From: an uncultured Agathobacter sp.
Lineage (GTDB): Bacteria; Bacillota; Clostridia; Lachnospirales; Lachnospiraceae
DNA: 11,739 nucleotides
Direction: 5' to 3'
Assembly (NCBI GenBank): GCA_934358675.1
Contig: CAKRKX010000077.1
Location: forward strand, 1-11,739
Shown here: one piece after another, positions 7,593-11,739 of the stretch
How the letters are laid out: the number at the start of each line of letters is the position of its first letter
Position numbering within the stretch: the stretch's first letter is position 1
Made by a program: the position numbers and the translations under genes
Notes under the pieces: model-generated
What the model was told of the DNA's origin: nothing
The model's input: the letters and a program-made list of their open reading frames with translations, nothing else
Databases searched by the model: none

Positions 7593-8506
7593 TGCAATAT
7601 ATTCACAATACATTTGATTTTAAAATAGAAGAAGAGACCGTGATCACGCTCGGCAAGTTTGACGGGCTGCACAGAGGACATGAACTTTTGATGGAGAGTC
7701 TGCTTGCGTGGAGAGAAAAGTATCACTATAAGGCCGTGGTATTTACCTTTGATATTCCGCCAAAGCGACAGGTCAACAGTGTGGACACGCGTGTGTTGAC
7801 GACCAATGCGGAGAAGTATGCGATCTTTGAGCGGACAGGCGTGGATTATCTGATCGAGTGTCCGTTTACGCCGGAAGTGATGTGCATGGAGCCGAAGGCA
7901 TTCATCGAGTGGATGGTGCGTTCCCTGCATGCAAAATGCTTTGTTGTCGGAAACGATTTTCATTTCGGGCACAACCGGGCGGGGGATTATAAGGTACTGC
8001 GGCAGTATGCGGATGAATACGGATACGAAGTGGTTGTTCTTGATAAGATGCAGGAGGATGGCAGAGATATCAGCAGCACGTACATACGTGAGGAGATCAA
8101 TCTCGGACATATCGAGAAAGCCAATCATCTGCTGGGCTATGAATTTTTTGTCAAAAGCACTATTATTCACGGAAGACAGCTCGGTCGTCAGATCGGCATT
8201 CCGACGATCAATATGGAACTTCCGCAGGAGAAGCTGCTCCCGCCGAACGGTGTGTATGCGACACGCGTTTTTCTGGATGGTGTGTGGCACAAAGGTGTGA
8301 CGAATGTCGGATGTAAGCCGACGGTAAGCAAGACGCAGATGATCGGTGTGGAGACACACATTCTTGATTTCAACGAAGATGTTTACGGAAAAGAGGCAGA
8401 AGTCTGCTTTTTACATTTCATTCGACCGGAAAAGAAATTTGCTTCGATCGATGAATTGCAGGCACAGATGGAACGAGATGTGGCGACAAGTCGTCAATTT
8501 AACTAG
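7589..8506 (+). CDS. ribF: Bifunctional riboflavin kinase / FAD synthetase RibF
   Basis: RibF phosphorylates riboflavin to FMN and then adenylylates it to FAD. The 305-residue protein, normal for the family, has an N-terminal FAD synthetase domain with GKFDGLHRGH (22-31), GNDFHFGHNRAGD (121-133) and ISSTYIR (161-167, the SSTxIR motif). A C-terminal riboflavin kinase domain has GRQIGIPTIN (199-208), NGVYATRV (220-227) and VETHILDF (254-261). The start ATG overlaps the truB stop (ATGA); a second ATG follows at once (7592), and no clear ribosome binding site is visible, so translation is probably coupled to truB. No terminator is seen after the stop, although a new promoter begins 28 nt later. 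Confidence 0.96.
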   Translation: MMQYIHNTFDFKIEEETVITLGKFDGLHRGHELLMESLLAWREKYHYKAVVFTFDIPPKRQVNSVDTRVLTTNAEKYAIFERTGVDYLIECPFTPEVMCMEPKAFIEWMVRSLHAKCFVVGNDFHFGHNRAGDYKVLRQYADEYGYEVVVLDKMQEDGRDISSTYIREEINLGHIEKANHLLGYEFFVKSTIIHGRQLGRQIGIPTINMELPQEKLLPPNGVYATRVFLDGVWHKGVTNVGCKPTVSKTQMIGVETHILDFNEDVYGKEAEVCFLHFIRPEKKFASIDELQAQMERDVATSRQFN

Positions 8507-8510
8507 AAAT

Positions 8511-8527
8511 ATTACAGAATTGTTACA
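8511..8527 (-). promoter_or_regulatory. Candidate WalR (YycF) response-regulator box
   Basis: Read on the minus strand the site is TGTAAC-N5-TGTAAT, an exact match to the WalR consensus TGTWAH-N5-TGTWAH described for B. subtilis and S. aureus. It ends 6 bp before the -35 box of the NlpC/P60 gene. WalRK typically controls autolysin genes including NlpC/P60 enzymes, so position and target fit. A third, imperfect hexamer (TGTCAA, minus strand of 8534-8539) continues the periodicity and coincides with the -35 box. Binding itself is inference. Confidence 0.55.
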
Positions 8528-8533
8528 TATATA

Positions 8534-8562
8534 TTGACAAACTGAAATATTCTTGCTATACT
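8534..8562 (+). promoter_or_regulatory. Strong sigma-A promoter of the NlpC/P60 gene
   Basis: The consensus -35 TTGACA (8534-8539), a 17-bp spacer and the -10 TATACT (8557-8562), preceded by an extended -10 TGC (8554-8556), make this the best promoter in the window. Initiation is expected near 8569, leaving a leader of about 41 nt with GGAGG at 8600-8604. Confidence 0.88.
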
Positions 8563-8600
8563 CGTCTATGTTGTGATGAGGCGAATTTGATTTCAGTTTG
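8538..8600. repeat. Perfect 11-bp inverted repeat flanking the NlpC/P60 promoter
   Basis: CAAACTGAAAT (8538-8548) and its exact reverse complement ATTTCAGTTTG (8590-8600) are 52 bp apart centre to centre. The left arm starts in the -35 box and covers the spacer; the right arm ends on the first G of the ribosome binding site. The left arm lies upstream of the expected transcription start, so the promoter's own transcript cannot form this hairpin. It could be a pair of operator half-sites or a fold in read-through RNA from ribF. Confidence 0.7.
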
Positions 8601-8609
8601 GAGGAATCT

Positions 8610-9809
8610 ATGAAATTCAATGATTTGAACAAAAAGAGAGCCGGCGTTGTTGTTGCCTGTGCTCTTGTAGTCGGCGGAGTTGCCGTATATACAGGAACAA
8701 GCAGTCTTGCAAATAAGGTTCAGGATACAACCGGTCTGAATGCGGGAGTATCTCTTGCTTTAAATGCAAATGATATCGAATCGATCGACGTTACCGCGGG
8801 ACTGACAGACGTGATGTTTGATACGTCAAGTGTTGGCGTGACGGATACGGATATAGGTGCGGTGGCACAGTCTTTGGATGAGGCATCCGGCGCGTCTGTT
8901 GCTTCGGATAAAGAAGTACTGACAGATGCGACAGTGTCGGAGGACACCGAGAAATCTGTTGCGGAATTATGCGGTTATGAAAACCTTGGAATGTCGAATA
9001 TCAGTGATGGCAATCTGAATATCCGTAAGAAAGCAACCACAGACAGTGAAATCGTTGGTAAAATGACGAAGAATAATGCCTGTGAGATCCTTGGCACAAA
9101 GGATGATTGGACGAAGATCAAGTCCGGCAGCGTGACCGGTTATGTTAAGAGTGAATATCTTTATACGGGCGATGACGCAATCAAGGCGGCAGAAGAGTCG
9201 GTCATTACCGTTGCGACTGTAAATACAACGACACTGCGTGTGCGCAAGAGACCTTCGACTGATTCGGAGATTGTCTCTCTTGTAGGAGAGGGCGAGGATC
9301 TGACGGTCGAGAAGATCATAGATGGTTGGTATAAAGTTGAAGTGGATGATGAGAAAGGATTTATTTCCGGAGAGTTCGTTGATATCTCACAGAAACTTCC
9401 GACCGCTTCAAGTATCAAGGAATTAAACAAGACTGCAGAGGACGGTTCTTCAAGCACCGGTATGTCTTTAGTGCAGTATGCGTTACAGTTTGTCGGCAAC
9501 CGTTATGTATGGGGCGGAACAAGCCTGAAATACGGTGTTGATTGTTCCGGATTTACTATGCAGGTATATGCACATTACGGAATTTCACTTCCGCATCATG
9601 CGGCTTCCCAGCCGGGATACGGAAGAAGAGTGAGCGCATCCGAGGCAAAACCGGGAGATCTTTTCTTCTACAGCAACGGTGGTGGAATCAACCATGTTGC
9701 AATCTACATCGGAAACGGACAGGTTGTGCATGCGAGCAATCCGAGAACCGGAATTAAGATTTCAAACGCATATTATCGTACACCGGTATGTGTCGTTAGA
9801 TATTTGTAA
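8610..9809 (+). CDS. Secreted SH3-SH3-NlpC/P60 peptidoglycan hydrolase
   Basis: A probable extracellular gamma-D-glutamyl-diamino acid endopeptidase that cuts peptidoglycan stem peptides. The 399-residue protein starts with a signal-like N-terminus (KKR at 8-10, hydrophobic 11-27, possible cleavage after SLA near 34). A Thr/Ser/Asp/Ala-rich low-complexity segment follows (about 35-118), then two bacterial SH3 wall-binding domains (about 130-187 and 198-258) and the C-terminal NlpC/P60 domain (about 285-399). The catalytic triad is visible as Cys312 (DCSG), His362 (NHVAIYIG) and His374 (VVHAS). ATG 8610 has GGAGG (8600-8604) 5 nt upstream; the in-frame TTG at 8598 overlaps that site and is rejected. 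It interrupts the usual ribF-rpsO order and has its own promoter. Confidence 0.93.
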   Translation: MKFNDLNKKRAGVVVACALVVGGVAVYTGTSSLANKVQDTTGLNAGVSLALNANDIESIDVTAGLTDVMFDTSSVGVTDTDIGAVAQSLDEASGASVASDKEVLTDATVSEDTEKSVAELCGYENLGMSNISDGNLNIRKKATTDSEIVGKMTKNNACEILGTKDDWTKIKSGSVTGYVKSEYLYTGDDAIKAAEESVITVATVNTTTLRVRKRPSTDSEIVSLVGEGEDLTVEKIIDGWYKVEVDDEKGFISGEFVDISQKLPTASSIKELNKTAEDGSSSTGMSLVQYALQFVGNRYVWGGTSLKYGVDCSGFTMQVYAHYGISLPHHAASQPGYGRRVSASEAKPGDLFFYSNGGGINHVAIYIGNGQVVHASNPRTGIKISNAYYRTPVCVVRYL

Positions 9810-9824
9810 AAAGATGTTTACAAA
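9803..9824. repeat. 8-bp palindrome overlapping the rpsO -35 box
   Basis: TTTGTAAA (9803-9810) and TTTACAAA (9817-9824) are perfect inverted copies separated by 6 bp. The left arm covers the NlpC/P60 stop codon and the right arm contains the rpsO -35 box TTTACA. No T run follows, so a terminator is unlikely; an operator is possible. Confidence 0.6.
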
Positions 9825-9846
9825 CCACTGAGACATATGTTATATT
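9817..9846 (+). promoter_or_regulatory. Sigma-A promoter of rpsO
   Basis: The -35 TTTACA (9817-9822) and -10 TATATT (9841-9846) are 18 bp apart, with an extended -10 TGT (9838-9840). Transcription should start near 9853, giving a leader of about 86 nt before rpsO. The -35 box lies inside the palindrome at 9803-9824. Confidence 0.72.
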
Positions 9847-9852
9847 GTTTTA

Positions 9853-9938
9853 GTATGGTTTAGCCCATATTCGGTAGATGGACACTCCGACCTTCTGCTG
9901 ATTATCGGGTATAAAAATAATTTAAGGAGGATCAAGAA
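9853..9938 (+). promoter_or_regulatory. rpsO 5' leader, candidate S15 autoregulatory RNA
   Basis: The leader contains CCGA (9887-9890), which can pair either with TCGG upstream (9871-9874) or with TCGG downstream (9905-9908). It also contains CCTTCT (9891-9896), which can pair with the ribosome binding site AGGAGG (9925-9930) with one G-U pair. S15 represses its own mRNA through leader structures in E. coli and Geobacillus, and those structures differ between lineages. That this leader does so is inference. Confidence 0.4.
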
Positions 9939-10205
9939 ATGATCGCAAAAGACAAGAAACAGGCAATTATCGCTGAGTACGGCAGAACACCGAATGACAC
10001 TGGTTCACCAGAGGTTCAGGTTGCTATCTTAACAGCCAGAATCCAGGAGCTCACTGAGCATCTGAAAGAGAATCCTAAGGATCACCATTCAAGAAGAGGT
10101 ATGCTTAAGATGATCGGTCAGAGACGTGGATTATTATCTTACTTAAAGGAAATCGATATTGAGAGATATCGTTCTTTAATCGAGCGTTTAGGTCTCAGAA
10201 AATAA
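9939..10205 (+). CDS. rpsO: 30S ribosomal protein S15
   Basis: S15 is a primary 16S rRNA-binding protein that nucleates assembly of the central domain platform and later forms a bridge to the 50S subunit. The 88-residue length is typical. The conserved four-helix sequence is clear: [14 protein letters not shown] (22-35), [33 protein letters not shown] (38-70), and the ending [12 protein letters not shown] (77-88). AAGGAGG (9924-9930) lies 8 nt before the ATG. It has its own promoter and terminator and is followed by pnp, the widely conserved rpsO-pnp pair. Confidence 0.98.
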   Translation: MIAKDKKQAIIAEYGRTPNDTGSPEVQVAILTARIQELTEHLKENPKDHHSRRGMLKMIGQRRGLLSYLKEIDIERYRSLIERLGLRK

Positions 10206-10213
10206 TTGTAATT

Positions 10214-10246
10214 CAAGAGCGGAGTTTCTATTCCGCTCTTGTTTTT
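10214..10246 (+). terminator. Rho-independent terminator after rpsO
   Basis: CAAGAGCGGA (10214-10223) pairs perfectly with TCCGCTCTTG (10232-10241) around an 8-nt loop, followed by TTTTT. The 10-bp GC-containing stem is strong. No clear promoter is visible between it and pnp, so pnp may depend on read-through or on a poorly conserved promoter. Confidence 0.93.
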
Positions 10247-10262
10247 GTTGCAGGGCTTTTTA

Positions 10263-10313
10263 CCGGGACCACTGAAGAGTGCATAGCGGCTATGCGTTGT
10301 TCAGTAGTTTCGG
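10263..10313 (+). promoter_or_regulatory. Long hairpin in the pnp leader
   Basis: The stem is almost continuous. GCATAG/CTATGC (10281-10286 with 10290-10295) caps it with a CGG loop. Below come A-U and G-U pairs and one G-G mismatch, then ACTGAA/TTCAGT (10271-10276 with 10300-10305), one mismatch, and CCGGGAC paired with GTTTCGG (10263-10269 with 10307-10313) including G-U pairs. In all about 22 pairs with two mismatches. No T run follows. In E. coli a leader hairpin in the same gap is cut by RNase III and used in PNPase autoregulation. Confidence 0.65.
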
Positions 10314-10356
10314 GGTTCTGCAGATCAGATGAGAATATTTTTTAAGGAGAGAGAAC

Positions 10357-11739
10357 ATGTACAAAAGTTATTCAATGGAACTTGCCGGAAGAACTCTTAC
10401 CGTAGATATCGGAAGAGTGTGCGCACAGGCAAACGGTGCTGCACTGTTAAAATACGGCGAGACAACAGTTTTATCAACTGCGACAGCTTCAGACAAGCCT
10501 AGAGATGGTATTGACTTCTTCCCACTCAGCGTTGAGTTTGAGGAGAAGATGTATTCTGTAGGAAAGATTCCGGGAGGATTTAACAAGCGTGAGGGTAAGG
10601 CATCTGAGAATTCCATTCTTACCGCCCGCGTGATCGACCGTCCTATGAGACCGTTATTCCCGAAGGATTACCGTAATGACGTAACTCTTAATAATATGGT
10701 TATGTCCGTAGATCCGGAGTGCCGTCCTGAGCTGGTTGCCATGATCGGTGCTGCATTATCTACCACAATTTCCGATATCCCGTTTGATGGACCATGTGCT
10801 ATGACACAGATGGGTATGAAGAACGGCGAATTCATCGTAAACCCTTCCCAGAAAGATTGGGATGAGGGAGATCTTAAGCTTACCGTAGCTTCTACCGCTG
10901 CCAAGGTTATTATGATCGAGGCCGGTGCCAACGAGATTCCGGAAGCCAAGATGATCGAGGCTATTTACAAGTGCCACGAAGTAAACCAGACAATTATCGC
11001 TTTTATCAACAAGATCCGCGAGGAAGTTGGTAAGCCAAAGCATGAGTATACAAGCTGTGCAATTCCTGAGGAAATGTTTGCAGCAATGCGCGAGATCGTT
11101 ACTCCTGAGCAGATGGAAGAGGCTGTATTTACTGATGAGAAGCAGGTAAGAGAGGAGAACATCCGTCAGATCACAGAGAAGTTCGAGGAAGCTTTCGCAG
11201 AGAACGAAGAGTGGCTGGCAGTACTCGGTGAGGCTGTATACCAGTATCAGAAGAAGACGGTCCGCAAGATGATCTTAAAGGATCACAAGCGTCCGGACGG
11301 ACGTGCGATCGATCAGATCCGTCCACTCGCTGCAGAGGTTGATCTGATCCCTAGAGTACATGGTTCTGCAATGTTTACCCGTGGACAGACACAGATCTGT
11401 GACGTTGTTACACTTGCTCCGTTATCTGAAGTTCAGAAGATCGACGGACTTGATGAGAACGTTACAACTAAGAGATATATGCATCATTACAACTTCCCGT
11501 CATACTCTGTTGGAGAGACAAAGCCTAGCCGCGGACCTGGACGTCGTGAGATCGGTCACGGAGCATTGGCTGAGAGAGCATTGATTCCGGTACTTCCTTC
11601 TGTTGAGGAGTTCCCGTATGCGATCCGTGCCGTATCTGAGACATTCGAGTCAAACGGATCAACTTCTATGGCGTCTACCTGTGCATCCTGCATGTCACTG
11701 ATGGCTGCCGGTGTTCCAATCAAGAAGATGGTAGCCGGT
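10357..11739 (+). CDS. pnp: Polyribonucleotide nucleotidyltransferase (PNPase), 3' end beyond window
   Basis: PNPase degrades RNA 3' to 5' using phosphate and can also add tails. The frame stays open from ATG 10357 to the window end: 461 codons of a protein usually about 700 residues long. The first RNase PH domain includes FFPLSVEFEEKMYSVGKIPGGF (54-75) and ILTARVIDRPMRPLFP (87-102). A helical linker region follows (about 146-300), and the second RNase PH core begins near 312 with RPDGRAIDQIRPL. It includes HGSAMFTRGQTQ (335-346), GRREIGHGALAERAL (395-409) and ESNGSTSMAST (431-441, phosphate-binding region). The later catalytic Asp residues and the KH and S1 domains are outside. AAGGAG (10344-10349) lies 7 nt upstream. 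Confidence 0.97.
   Translation, partial: MYKSYSMELAGRTLTVDIGRVCAQANGAALLKYGETTVLSTATASDKPRDGIDFFPLSVEFEEKMYSVGKIPGGFNKREGKASENSILTARVIDRPMRPLFPKDYRNDVTLNNMVMSVDPECRPELVAMIGAALSTTISDIPFDGPCAMTQMGMKNGEFIVNPSQKDWDEGDLKLTVASTAAKVIMIEAGANEIPEAKMIEAIYKCHEVNQTIIAFINKIREEVGKPKHEYTSCAIPEEMFAAMREIVTPEQMEEAVFTDEKQVREENIRQITEKFEEAFAENEEWLAVLGEAVYQYQKKTVRKMILKDHKRPDGRAIDQIRPLAAEVDLIPRVHGSAMFTRGQTQICDVVTLAPLSEVQKIDGLDENVTTKRYMHHYNFPSYSVGETKPSRGPGRREIGHGALAERALIPVLPSVEEFPYAIRAVSETFESNGSTSMASTCASCMSLMAAGVPIKKMVAG

Noticed and set aside
8569..8609. A ydaO-type c-di-AMP riboswitch before the NlpC/P60 gene, a common target class
   Set aside because: The predicted leader is only about 41 nt and has no multi-helix fold.
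8598..8609. Start of the NlpC/P60 protein at TTG 8598
   Set aside because: It overlaps the ribosome binding site GGAGG, which is well placed for ATG 8610 and the signal peptide.
9803..9824. Terminator for the NlpC/P60 gene
   Set aside because: The stem is AT-rich and no T run follows; an operator over the rpsO -35 box is the better reading.
10206..10343. A dedicated pnp promoter in the rpsO-pnp gap
   Set aside because: The best pairs found (for example TTTACC 10259 with CATAGC 10282) match the consensus poorly, so none is called.

Overview
The window is a conserved bacterial translation/transcription operon followed by two ribosome/RNA-decay genes, all on the + strand. Gene order (tRNA-Glu end, rimP, nusA, rnpM/ylxR, ylxQ, infB, rbfA, nrnA, truB, ribF, an SH3-NlpC/P60 gene, rpsO, pnp), AGGAGG-type ribosome binding sites, a tRNA without an encoded CCA end, and sigma-A-type promoters point to a Firmicute of the class Clostridia. 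The style (moderate GC, asparagine/glycine/arginine-rich IF-2 linker, nrnA between rbfA and truB) looks most like Lachnospiraceae; the family is an inference, not read from a marker.

Layout. 1-56 is the 3' part of tRNA-Glu(CTC), closed by a strong terminator and possibly a second hairpin. A good sigma-A promoter (154-182) starts the main operon. It has a leader of about 85 nt with a perfect 10-bp hairpin, then rimP, nusA, rnpM, ylxQ, infB, rbfA, nrnA, truB and ribF to 8506. These genes are tightly packed, with several overlaps and no internal terminator seen. A second unit begins at a near-consensus promoter (8534-8562) and encodes a secreted SH3-SH3-NlpC/P60 wall hydrolase. A third promoter (9817-9846) drives rpsO, which ends at a strong terminator. 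pnp follows after a leader with a long hairpin and runs off the window end (461 codons seen). No gene-free stretch exceeds 300 bases; the longest is 57-274, which holds terminators, promoter and leader.

How the genes work together. The main operon joins ribosome assembly (RimP, RbfA), transcription elongation/termination (NusA), initiation (IF-2), tRNA modification (TruB), small RNA-binding proteins (RnpM, YlxQ), nanoRNA/c-di-AMP-type hydrolysis (NrnA) and flavin cofactor synthesis (RibF). rpsO-pnp adds S15 and the exoribonuclease PNPase. The wall hydrolase is the outsider between ribF and rpsO, where B. subtilis has none, and it carries its own control region.

The most interesting signals are regulatory. 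(1) A perfect match to the WalR/YycF box consensus lies just upstream of the hydrolase promoter. (2) A perfect 11-bp inverted repeat flanks that promoter at 52 bp centre to centre. (3) A long near-continuous hairpin in the rpsO-pnp gap is reminiscent of RNase III-processed pnp leaders. (4) The rimP and rpsO leaders have possible alternative pairings that touch the ribosome binding site. At protein level, IF-2 has an expanded disordered linker with an 11-residue RPNxDRNDRGN repeat, and NusA has a Tyr/Asp/Glu tail. I did not find a wholly unknown multi-gene system.
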